DNA of 8,936 nucleotides from JBJXGF01 sp046153015 (GTDB taxonomy: Bacteria; Actinomycetota; Acidimicrobiia; Acidimicrobiales; CAIXPF01): the NCBI GenBank assembly GCA_046153015.1, contig JBJXGF010000136.1, forward strand, positions 1 to 8,936. Reading direction: 5' to 3'. Below, piece after piece: positions 1-5,586 of the stretch; the first letter of the stretch is position 1; each line of letters opens with the position of its first letter. Position numbers and translations under genes: made by a program. The notes under the pieces are model-generated. The model ran no database searches, had not been told where the DNA came from, and saw only the letters and a list, made by a program, of their open reading frames with translations.

Positions 1-17
1 CGATTCGGAAGATGCAG

Positions 18-34
18 CCGGCTCGGGAGGCCGG
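18..34 (-). terminator. weak hairpin after the aminotransferase gene
   Basis: A perfect 5-bp inverted repeat (CCGGC at 18-22, GCCGG at 30-34, 7-nt loop) lies 3 bases past the stop codon of the minus-strand aminotransferase gene. It could help end that transcript, but no T-run follows and short GC-rich inverted repeats are common by chance in DNA of this composition. Confidence 0.22.
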
Positions 35-36
35 AT

Positions 37-1194
37 CTAGCCGAACTGCTTGGCGAGGCGGTCGAGGGCGCGGTCGAGCGTGTCGTCCTTCTTGCAGAAG
101 CAGAAGCGGGCCACCGTGGTGAGCGGCGCCTCGTCGTAGAAGGCGCTCACCGGGATGGCGGTAACCCCCACGTCGGTGGTGAGCCAGCGGCAGAACGCCA
201 CGTCGTCGCCCTCCCAGCCGACCGAGCGGATGTCGACGCACAGGAAATAGGCGCCGCCGCAGGCCAGCACATCGAAGCCGAGCTGCTTGAGCCCGGCGGC
301 CAGCCGGTCGCGTTTGGCGGCCATGGCGGCGGCCAGGTCGGCGAAGTAGTCGTCGCTCTTGCGCAGGCCGAGGGCCACACCCTGCTGCAGGTTCGGCGGG
401 GTCGTGTAGGTGAGGAACTGGTGGGTCTTGGCGATCGGGGTCAGCGTGTCGGCCGCGGCCGACACGTAGCCCACCTTCCAGCCGGTGAGCGAGAACGTCT
501 TGCCCGCCGAGCCGATCTTCACCGCCCGCTCCCTCATCCCGGGCAGGGCAAGGAAGCTGTGATGGGCCCGGCCGTCGAACACCAGGTGCTCGTACACCTC
601 GTCGCACACCACGTACGCGTCGAAGCGCTCCACGTACTCGGCCAGCAGATCGAGCTCGGCTCGGGTGAACACCTTGCCCGCCGGGTTGAGCGGGTTGTTG
701 AGCACCACCACCTTGGTGCGCTCGCTGAACGCCCGGTCGAGGTCGGCGGCGGTGAACGACCAGTCGGGCAGGGCGAGGCTCACCAGCCTCGGCGTGGCGC
801 CGGCTCGCCGCACGATCGGCAGGTACGAGTCGTACAGCGGCTGGAACAGCACGGCCTCGTCACCCGGTTCGAGCAGCCCGAACAGCGCGGCGGCCAGGGC
901 CTCGGTGCCCCCGGAGGTCACCATCACCTCGCGCTGCCAGTCGAGCTCGATGCCGTAGAAGCGCCGGTCGTGGTCGGCCACCGCCTGGCGCAGCTCGGGC
1001 ACCCCCATCATCGAGGGGTACTGGTTCCAGCCGTGCACGGCCTCCTCGGCGGCCTTGGCCCGCACGTCGTCGGGGCCCGGGTCGTCAGGAAAGCCCTGGC
1101 CGAGGTTGACCGACTGGTGCTGCTCCGAGAGCCGCGACATGACCTCGAACACGGTCGTCCCGAGGGCCGCCATCACGCTGTTCGCCGGGCGCAT
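37..1194 (-). CDS. PLP-dependent class I/II aminotransferase, DapC/YbdL-like
   Basis: This 385-residue protein is a fold-type I aminotransferase, a cytosolic enzyme moving an amino group between an amino acid and a 2-oxo acid through pyridoxal phosphate. Seen in the sequence: LGQGFPD at 31-37 and NQYP at 57-60, both typical of the YbdL/kynurenine aminotransferase/DapC group; NNPLNPAGKVF at 166-176 (N170 is the conserved PLP-ring Asn); CDEVYEHLVFDG at 197-208 (D198, Y201); GSAGKTFSLTGWKVGY at 228-243 with K232 as the probable Schiff-base lysine; and VARFCFCKKDDTLD at 361-374, where R363 is the probable substrate-carboxylate arginine. Length is normal for the family. I chose the ATG at 1194 because the homologous region begins at once; the open frame runs on upstream but that part is low-complexity and Arg-rich. 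ATG at 1173 is an alternative. No clear Shine-Dalgarno lies close to either. Substrate is undetermined: methionine, kynurenine/glutamine and N-succinyl-diaminopimelate enzymes all share these motifs. Confidence 0.93.
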   Translation of the reverse strand: MRPANSVMAALGTTVFEVMSRLSEQHQSVNLGQGFPDDPGPDDVRAKAAEEAVHGWNQYPSMMGVPELRQAVADHDRRFYGIELDWQREVMVTSGGTEALAAALFGLLEPGDEAVLFQPLYDSYLPIVRRAGATPRLVSLALPDWSFTAADLDRAFSERTKVVVLNNPLNPAGKVFTRAELDLLAEYVERFDAYVVCDEVYEHLVFDGRAHHSFLALPGMRERAVKIGSAGKTFSLTGWKVGYVSAAADTLTPIAKTHQFLTYTTPPNLQQGVALGLRKSDDYFADLAAAMAAKRDRLAAGLKQLGFDVLACGGAYFLCVDIRSVGWEGDDVAFCRWLTTDVGVTAIPVSAFYDEAPLTTVARFCFCKKDDTLDRALDRLAKQFG

Positions 1195-1430
1195 CCGGCC
1201 ATTCTTGCAGCCCTCGCCCGGCCCGCCGCGGGGCCGACCCGGGCGGGTCGCGAATTTTCTGGAGGCTCGGTGAAATCGACACGGGGTCTCACCGTTTAGA
1301 GCAGTGACGGCGCAAGCGGCGGCTGGCGCAGTCGACAGCAGAGCAGCTGGCTGGGCGGAGCCGGCAGCTCGGCTGGGAACGGGATGTGCGGTTCGAGGGC
1401 AGGCTTCGTAGGGGAGGTGAGCGAGCAGCG
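1195..1430. other. divergent intergenic region between aminotransferase and small ORF
   Basis: This 236-bp stretch separates two divergently read genes and should hold promoters for both, though I could not identify a convincing -35/-10 pair. It is locally less GC-rich (AATTTTCT near 1253, GTTTAGA near 1294). It contains a 6-bp inverted repeat, CGGTGA (1268-1273) and TCACCG (1289-1294), and a near-direct repeat, GCAGCTGGCTGGG (1343-1355) and GCAGCTCGGCTGGG (1364-1377), whose halves can also fold back through AGCTG/CAGCT. No coding frame here looks real. Confidence 0.4.
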
Positions 1431-1598
1431 ATGAGCACCACCATGAATCTCGTGGTCGTGATCGGGCTGGTCGTGCTCGCCTACGGCGGGACGATGCTCC
1501 CTGGGCGGCGGCGGCCGCCACGAACCGAGGCGGCGGGTTTCGGCGAAGTGAGTCCGGCGGGCGCCGGCGTCGAGGGGGTCACCGTAACGGGCGGCTGA
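1431..1598 (+). CDS. small single-pass membrane protein, TatA-like N-terminus
   Basis: This ORF of 55 codons has a short N-terminus, one strongly hydrophobic segment at about residues 6-18 (LVVVIGLVVLAYG), then GGTMLPGRRRPPR and a Gly/Ala/Val-rich tail. The hydrophobic segment followed by YGG-x-x-LP and basic residues resembles the start of TatA/TatE proteins (usual pattern FGxxKLPELAR), but the amphipathic helix that follows in true TatA is absent, so I do not call it TatA. Support for coding: GGGGAGG at 1411-1417 lies 13 nt before the ATG, somewhat far for a ribosome site, and only 8 of 55 codons end in A or T, as expected for a gene here. The same frame is open upstream to an ATG at 1386, giving 70 residues, but that lacks a ribosome site. 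It reads away from the aminotransferase and stands alone. It may insert in the membrane with the basic tail inside; function is unknown. Confidence 0.55.
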   Translation: MSTTMNLVVVIGLVVLAYGGTMLPGRRRPPRTEAAGFGEVSPAGAGVEGVTVTGG

Positions 1599-1689
1599 CC
1601 TCGCAGCCGGCGAGGTTCGTGTCATCGGGTGGCCGGCGGGGCCTCCCGATCACACGAAGCTGGCGGGACCGGCACGGCGGAGGGAACGC

Positions 1690-1721
1690 GCGAGCGGCGT
1701 GGCGTGAGAACGCCGCCTCGC
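1690..1721. repeat. hairpin-forming inverted repeat
   Basis: GCGAGCGGCG at 1690-1699 pairs with CGCCG (1711-1715) and CTCGC (1717-1721), a 10-bp stem with one bulged C at 1716 and an 11-nt loop. An alternative inner fold is GGCGT (1701-1705) with ACGCC (1710-1714) around a GAGA tetraloop. No T-run follows, so a classical intrinsic terminator is unlikely. Confidence 0.45.
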
Positions 1722-1774
1722 GCACAGGCCAGCGGAGCTGCGGCGGCGGCGCCGCTGGTGTTCGAGCAAGCGAG

Positions 1775-1858
1775 AGCGAGCGGCGAGAAGGGGCGCGGCG
1801 GAGCGCCCCCGACCGCCGCTCGTTCGCGCGCTCCGACGGCCCGCTCGCGCCGCTCGCT
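1775..1858. repeat. nested inverted repeats
   Basis: AGCGAGCGGCG (1775-1785) is the exact reverse complement of CGCCGCTCGCT (1848-1858), 11 bp with a 62-nt spacer. Inside it sits a second perfect hairpin, GGGGCGC (1790-1796) with GCGCCCC (1803-1809), a 7-bp stem with a 6-nt loop. Together they would give a strongly folded RNA. GC-rich repeats of this kind also arise by chance, so function is uncertain. Confidence 0.45.
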
Positions 1859-1975
1859 GTTGGCCAAACGTGAGGTCCGCCGGGCTTGGTGCGATCGTCC
1901 GATGTCGGCTCCAGAAAGCCGCCCGGAGACTGTTCCGAGCCCCTGCCCGCCGCCGGATACTCACGAAGAGGGACA

Positions 1976-2692
1976 GTGCCGAGCCCCACGAACTTGAACC
2001 TCGACCAGACCGCGGAACGAGCCCGTCTGCTGAAGGACTGGACTCGGCGACAGGGCGACGATCTGCCCTACACGGTCGAGTTCTGGCGGGACGGCGCGCA
2101 GGTGGCGATGTGGCGCCCGGAGCACCAGCCCCACGCCGAGATCGGCCGGGAGCACGCCAACCTGGGGCACACCGCCGCCGAGCACGGCGCAGTGGCGGCG
2201 GCCATCGTGGGCTTCGGCGCCGACGCCCTCGCGGTGGTCGAAGAGGTGTTCCTCCTCGACCTCACCACCGCCGGCTGGTTCGTGCCGCCCTCGGGCGACG
2301 TGGCCGACCACCCGGGCGCGGTGGCTGCGGTGACGGCAATGGTGTTCCACCGCGGCCCCGAAGCCGACCGCCAGGTGGCCATGCCCTACTCGGTGGACAT
2401 CGACGCCGACGCCATCGGCTGGGGCCAGCCCCTCTGGGGTGACCCGGCCGAGCTGGGCAGCGAGGCGCTGGCCGAACCGGTGCGCGGCGCGTTCGGCGCC
2501 GCCACGCTGGTCGAGCGGGTGCGGGGCATGGAGCAGGCCGCGGCCGACCTGGCCACGTGGCGCTACCTCTCGGAGCGAGGAACCCTGCTCTCGCCCCTCG
2601 GCGCGCCGATGCCCTCCGCCGGAGCGGTGTGCGCGGTGACCGTGAGCGCCCTGGTGGCGGTGCTCGCCGCTTACGCCGAGACCCGGGCCTAG
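1976..2692 (+). CDS. unrecognised protein, 238 residues
   Basis: I do not recognise this family. The GTG at 1976 is chosen because a ribosome-site-like GAAGAGGG (1965-1972) lies just before it and because the in-frame extension upstream to an ATG at 1886 runs through the repeat-rich spacer. The protein begins PSPTNLNLDQTAERARLLKD, followed by an acidic soluble body with PYTVEFWRDGAQVAMWRPEH, HANLGHTAAEHG, FLLDLTTAGWFVPPSGD, DIDADAIGWGQPLWGD and a helical region LVERVRGMEQAAADLATWRY, ending in a hydrophobic Ala/Val-rich segment (about 218-235, AGAVCAVTVSALVAVLAAYA) that could be a C-terminal membrane anchor or a buried helix. No signal peptide or catalytic motif is evident. About 6 of the first 48 codons end in A/T, consistent with a native gene. 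It converges on the oxidoreductase gene with a 27-bp gap. Confidence 0.75.
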   Translation: MPSPTNLNLDQTAERARLLKDWTRRQGDDLPYTVEFWRDGAQVAMWRPEHQPHAEIGREHANLGHTAAEHGAVAAAIVGFGADALAVVEEVFLLDLTTAGWFVPPSGDVADHPGAVAAVTAMVFHRGPEADRQVAMPYSVDIDADAIGWGQPLWGDPAELGSEALAEPVRGAFGAATLVERVRGMEQAAADLATWRYLSERGTLLSPLGAPMPSAGAVCAVTVSALVAVLAAYAETRA

Positions 2693-2719
2693 CGGCATCC
2701 AGGCGGGGTCAGCCCACGG

Positions 2720-3760
2720 TCAGGCCTCGCCAAGCGCCACCGGCGCGCCGCCGGCCGCCGCGGAACGGTAGGCGGCGTCGGCGAGCACGTGGGCGCGGAG
2801 CGCCACGGCGAAGTCGGGTTCGGCGGGGCCGGCGCCGGCGGCGGCGGCGAGGAACGCCGCGTCGGGATTGGCGGGCAGCTCCGCGCCCAAGGCCTCGGCC
2901 ACGTCGGCGTCACCCAGCTCGCCTGACTCGCCGTCGGCCCGTTCCCAGCGGACCACCCCGCCGATGTTGCCCTCGAACTCGATCCGGGCCCGTTCGCAGA
3001 ACACCTCCAGGCGCCGGCAGCTGAGCCGCTGGCCGAGGTCGTGCCACACCGAGGTGAGCACGGCCGGGGCGCCCCCGGCCAGCTCGAGCAGCACCGCCGC
3101 GGTGTCCTCGATGCCGGGGTGACCGTGGAGGTTGGCGGTGCGGGCGGTGAGCGAACGGGCCGGGCCGACCAGCCATTCCACGAGGTCGAGATCGTGGATC
3201 GAGTGCTCGAGGAGGGTCCCGGCGCCGGCCCGCGCCGAATCGGCCCGCCAGGTGGTGCCGTAATAGCCCCCGAGCGGGATCGCCTGGTCGTCGCGGAAGC
3301 TGACGCTCACCACCCGGCCGCTGCGGGGATCGCGGATCAGGCGGCGGGTGAGCACGAGCGCCGGGCTGGCCCGCAGCACCAGCCCCACCTGGTTCACCAC
3401 CCCGGCCCGTTGCGCCGCCTCCACGCAGGCGCCCGCGGCGGCGAGGTCCACACCCAGCGGCTTCTCGCAGAACACGGCCCGCCCGGCGGCGGCGGCCAGG
3501 GCCACGAGCCTCGGGTGCTCGGAAGTCCAGGCGCACACGTACACCGCGTCGCTGGCCGCCACCAGCGCCGCCTCGCCGGCCATCACGGGGGCCCCGGTGG
3601 CGGCGGCGAAACGCTCGGCCGCCGCCCGGTCGGGGTCGTGCACCCCGGCCCAGCGGAACGGCGCGCCGCTGGCGGCCAGGGAACGGGCGTGCAGCGAGGC
3701 GACCAGGCCTGCGCCGAGGAAGCCGACCCGGAGCGTCATCGCCGAGGCAGCGTACGACAT
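2720..3760 (-). CDS. Gfo/Idh/MocA family NAD(P)-dependent oxidoreductase
   Basis: This 346-residue protein has the two-domain architecture of the family: an N-terminal Rossmann fold with RVGFLGAGLVASLH at 11-24, the dinucleotide-binding turn, and CEKPLGVDL at 98-106 carrying the conserved EKP with K100 as probable catalytic lysine, then the C-terminal alpha/beta substrate domain. In the latter, LLEHSIHDLDLVEWLVGP (183-200) matches the family motif usually written D-x-G-x-H-D; here Glu185 stands where myo-inositol dehydrogenases have the catalytic Asp, while His189 is kept. The usual reaction is oxidation or reduction of a sugar, inositol or related polyol; the substrate here is unknown. Start: ATG 3760 has a weak GAGG 10 nt upstream, but ATG 3739 begins the protein at MTLRVGFLGAG, closer to the usual family start and leaving more room for divergent promoters. 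Read divergently from nicotinamidase. Confidence 0.92.
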   Translation of the reverse strand: MSYAASAMTLRVGFLGAGLVASLHARSLAASGAPFRWAGVHDPDRAAAERFAAATGAPVMAGEAALVAASDAVYVCAWTSEHPRLVALAAAAGRAVFCEKPLGVDLAAAGACVEAAQRAGVVNQVGLVLRASPALVLTRRLIRDPRSGRVVSVSFRDDQAIPLGGYYGTTWRADSARAGAGTLLEHSIHDLDLVEWLVGPARSLTARTANLHGHPGIEDTAAVLLELAGGAPAVLTSVWHDLGQRLSCRRLEVFCERARIEFEGNIGGVVRWERADGESGELGDADVAEALGAELPANPDAAFLAAAAGAGPAEPDFAVALRAHVLADAAYRSAAAGGAPVALGEA

Positions 3761-3777
3761 GGCCGGCGAGCCTCGGC
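3741..3777. promoter_or_regulatory. 8-bp dyad between divergent genes, possible operator
   Basis: GCCGAGGC (3741-3748) and GCCTCGGC (3770-3777) form a perfect inverted repeat with a 21-bp spacer. Arm centres are 29 bp apart, nearly three helical turns, which would put both arms on one DNA face. It lies in the short interval between the oxidoreductase and nicotinamidase starts, overlapping the ATG at 3760, so it fits better if the oxidoreductase begins at 3739. Binding by a regulator is inference only. Confidence 0.35.
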
Positions 3778-3789
3778 CATGATGCGGCC

Positions 3790-4371
3790 ATGCACTACGA
3801 CGCCGACGCCGCGTTGATCGTGGTCGACGTGCAGAACGACTTCGCCGACCCGGCCGGGAGCCTGTACGTGGCCGGCGGCGAGGCGGTGCCCGCCCTCGTG
3901 AACGCCGAGATCGCCCGGGCCCGGGCCGCGGGGGCGCTGGTGGTGTGCACCCAGGACTGGCACCCGGCCGAGACGCCGCACTTCGCCCGGGACGGCGGGA
4001 TCTGGCCGGTCCACTGCGTGGCCGGCGAGTGGGGCGCGGCGTTCCACCCCGACCTCGCCGAGGCGGACGAGGTCGTGCGCAAGGGCCAGCGGGGCGAGGA
4101 CGGCTACTCGGGCTTCACGGTGCGCGACCCGCAGAGCGGCGAGGAGTCCGGAACCGGTCTGGCCGCGCTGCTGACGCAGCGGGGCGTGCGCCGGCTGGCG
4201 GTGTGCGGCCTCGCCACCGACTACTGCGTGAAGGCAACCGCGCTCGACGCGCTGGCCGCCGGCTTCGAGGTGAGCGTGCTCACCGACGCGGTGCGGGCCG
4301 TGGACCTGGCGCCCGGCGACGGCGCCCGGGCCCTGGCGGAGCTGGCCGCCGCGGGCGCCCGGCTCGAGTAG
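3790..4371 (+). CDS. pncA: nicotinamidase (PncA family)
   Basis: This 193-residue isochorismatase-fold amidase should hydrolyse nicotinamide to nicotinate and ammonia in NAD salvage, in the cytosol. All expected residues are visible: catalytic triad D13 (in IVVDVQNDF), K98 (VVRKGQ) and C146 (LATDYCVKATALDA); metal ligands D56, H58, H64 and H75 in the segment from QDWHPAETPHF to GGIWPVHC. The order and spacing match Mycobacterium tuberculosis PncA (D8, K96, C138; D49, H51, H57, H71), and length is typical. ATG 3790 is the only sensible start; no Shine-Dalgarno is apparent, so a leaderless or very short-leader transcript is possible. None of its first 48 codons ends in A or T, the strongest native GC bias in the window. 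It converges on the LivM-type gene with 9 bp between stop codons. Pyrazinamide-type amides are known alternative substrates of the family. Confidence 0.95.
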   Translation: MHYDADAALIVVDVQNDFADPAGSLYVAGGEAVPALVNAEIARARAAGALVVCTQDWHPAETPHFARDGGIWPVHCVAGEWGAAFHPDLAEADEVVRKGQRGEDGYSGFTVRDPQSGEESGTGLAALLTQRGVRRLAVCGLATDYCVKATALDALAAGFEVSVLTDAVRAVDLAPGDGARALAELAAAGARLE

Positions 4372-4380
4372 GCCCACGCC

Positions 4381-5547
4381 TCAACGGCGGGGGCGGTCGG
4401 CCCGCCCCGGCGGGGCGAGCTCGTCGAGACGACCGAGGTCCCACACCTCCACCTCGCCTCCGGCCGCAGCCCACGAGGCGGCGCCCACCAACGTGGCCTC
4501 GGCCCGCTGCGTCCGGCCCTCGCCGGCCGCGCCTTCCCGTTCGGCCGGCCGATCCGGGACGGCCGGAACCCGGGTGAACACCACGCGTTCGAGCCGGCGG
4601 GCGGCGCCGGCCAGGCCCGTCTGCGCGGACAGGCCCAGCGCCAGCACGGACAGCCCGAGCAGCAGGTTCGGGCCGACGGGCAGGTGGAGCTGCACGCTCA
4701 GCCACGGGACGAGGAACACGGCCACGCCCCCGGCGGCCGCCCCCTCGATCGACGCGGCCCCGCCGAGCGCCACGGCCACGAACAGCTGCACCGACACGAT
4801 CAGGCCGTACCGCTCGGGCCCCACGAAGGGGAAGCCGAGCACCATCACCGCGCCGCCCAGGGCGCTGAACCCGGCGGAGCAGGCGAAGGCGGCGGTGAGG
4901 GTGCGGCGGCGGCTCACGCCCATCGCCTCGGCGCTCGGGGCGTGGTCGCGCACGGCGAGCACGGCCCGGCCGGATCGGCTGCGGCGCAGCGAGCGCAGCA
5001 GCGAGCAGCAGACGGCCAACGCTCCCGCCGCCACGAGGAACCGCCAGTGGTGCGCCGCCCGGATGCCCGTCCAACCCGGCGCCGTGAGCGGGCTGCGGAC
5101 CCGGGCGCCGCCCACGCCGCCGGTGAGCGAGTCGAGCCGCTTGATCACGGCGGGGAACACCGCGGCCAGCGCGAACGTGGTGAGGCTCAGATAGAAGCCC
5201 TGGATCCGGGGGGTGGTGCTGCCCACGGCCGCGCCGGCGGCGGCGCCCAGCGCGAAGACCCCGAGCGGGATCAGCGCGAGCGGCGCCCGGACCTCGTCGA
5301 GCAGCCACACCGCGGCGTACGCCCCGAACCCGAGGAACGCGCCGTGACCGAGCGACGGGAGCCCGGCGGCGCCGACGGCCACCTGCAGGCCCATCGCCGC
5401 GATGGCGAAGCCGAGGGCCTGGGTGACGAGGGAGATCCCGAACGGGGGGACCACCACCAGCACGAACACTGCGACGAGGGCGTAGGCCACCACGCCGCAG
5501 CGCCGCCAACGCCGGTCGCCGCCATCCGCTTCGGAGATCGTGAACAC
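4381..5547 (-). CDS. LivM-type branched-chain amino acid ABC transporter permease
   Basis: This 388-residue polytopic membrane protein is an ABC importer permease of the LivH/LivM group (branched-chain amino acids, urea, amides). It has roughly eight to nine hydrophobic segments between residues 18 and 312. Family motifs seen: SLGHGAFLGFGAY at 65-77, SLTTFALAAVFPAVI at 121-135, LTGGVGG at 141-147, SGRAVLAVRDHAPSAEAMG (192-210, the cytoplasmic loop contacting the ATPase) and VALGGAASIEGAAAGG at 259-274. In most LivM proteins the first motif is preceded by GQ-L; here it is GLP. After the last membrane segment comes a hydrophilic tail of about 70 residues, unusual for LivM. Start is GTG 5547, the only good option before the first membrane segment, although no ribosome site is seen and the upstream DNA is a palindrome. 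It follows the deacylase gene on the same strand after 39 bp, so co-transcription is likely. No LivH, LivG, LivF or binding protein is in view. Confidence 0.88.
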   Translation of the reverse strand: MFTISEADGGDRRWRRCGVVAYALVAVFVLVVVPPFGISLVTQALGFAIAAMGLQVAVGAAGLPSLGHGAFLGFGAYAAVWLLDEVRAPLALIPLGVFALGAAAGAAVGSTTPRIQGFYLSLTTFALAAVFPAVIKRLDSLTGGVGGARVRSPLTAPGWTGIRAAHHWRFLVAAGALAVCCSLLRSLRRSRSGRAVLAVRDHAPSAEAMGVSRRRTLTAAFACSAGFSALGGAVMVLGFPFVGPERYGLIVSVQLFVAVALGGAASIEGAAAGGVAVFLVPWLSVQLHLPVGPNLLLGLSVLALGLSAQTGLAGAARRLERVVFTRVPAVPDRPAEREGAAGEGRTQRAEATLVGAASWAAAGGEVEVWDLGRLDELAPPGRADRPRR

Positions 5548-5550
5548 GAA

Positions 5551-5571
5551 CCGGGCGCCGCCCGGGCGGCG
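5551..5571. repeat. GC palindrome between deacylase and permease genes
   Basis: CGCCGCCCGGGCGGCG at 5556-5571 is a perfect 16-bp palindrome, and overlapping it CCGGGC (5551-5556) pairs with GCCCGG (5560-5565) around a 3-nt loop. The two folds exclude each other. The structure sits immediately before the permease GTG, in the 39-bp gap after the deacylase stop, where it could limit translation or read-through into the permease gene. Confidence 0.4.
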
Positions 5572-5586
5572 GGTGGCCTCGCCCCG

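Larger units (their letters stand above)
1599..1975 (+). other. gene-free, inverted-repeat-rich intergenic region
   Basis: I see no credible gene in these 377 bases: all frames on both strands give Arg/Ser/Ala-rich low-complexity translations that overlap one another, a GC artefact. The region is built from repeated GCGAG words (1690, 1770, 1776, 1783) and their complement CTCGC (1717, 1844, 1853), producing the hairpins listed separately. A further small hairpin is CGGCT (1906-1910) with AGCCG (1917-1921). It must contain any promoter for the gene starting at 1976, but no clear hexamers are visible. It could be the 3' end of the small-ORF transcript, a 5' leader of the next gene, or an RNA gene. 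Confidence 0.45.

Noticed and set aside
1272..1296. A SigR/SigH-like promoter, GAAAT (1272-1276) and GTT (1294-1296) with 17-bp spacing
   Set aside because: The spacing and the first element depart from the GGAAT-N18-GTT consensus, and it lies about 135 bp from the small ORF.
1195..1521. N-terminal extension of the aminotransferase to 494 residues
   Set aside because: The added residues are Ala/Arg/Pro-rich, overlap the divergent small ORF and precede the natural family N-terminus.
1619..1997. Several 80-136 codon frames on both strands in the structured spacer
   Set aside because: All are low-complexity, mutually overlapping and lack ribosome sites; the repeated GCGAG words explain the open frames.
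4403..4417. CGCCCC-GGC-GGGGCG hairpin as terminator for the nicotinamidase gene
   Set aside because: It lies inside the permease coding sequence in a GC-rich segment, has a short stem and no T-run.
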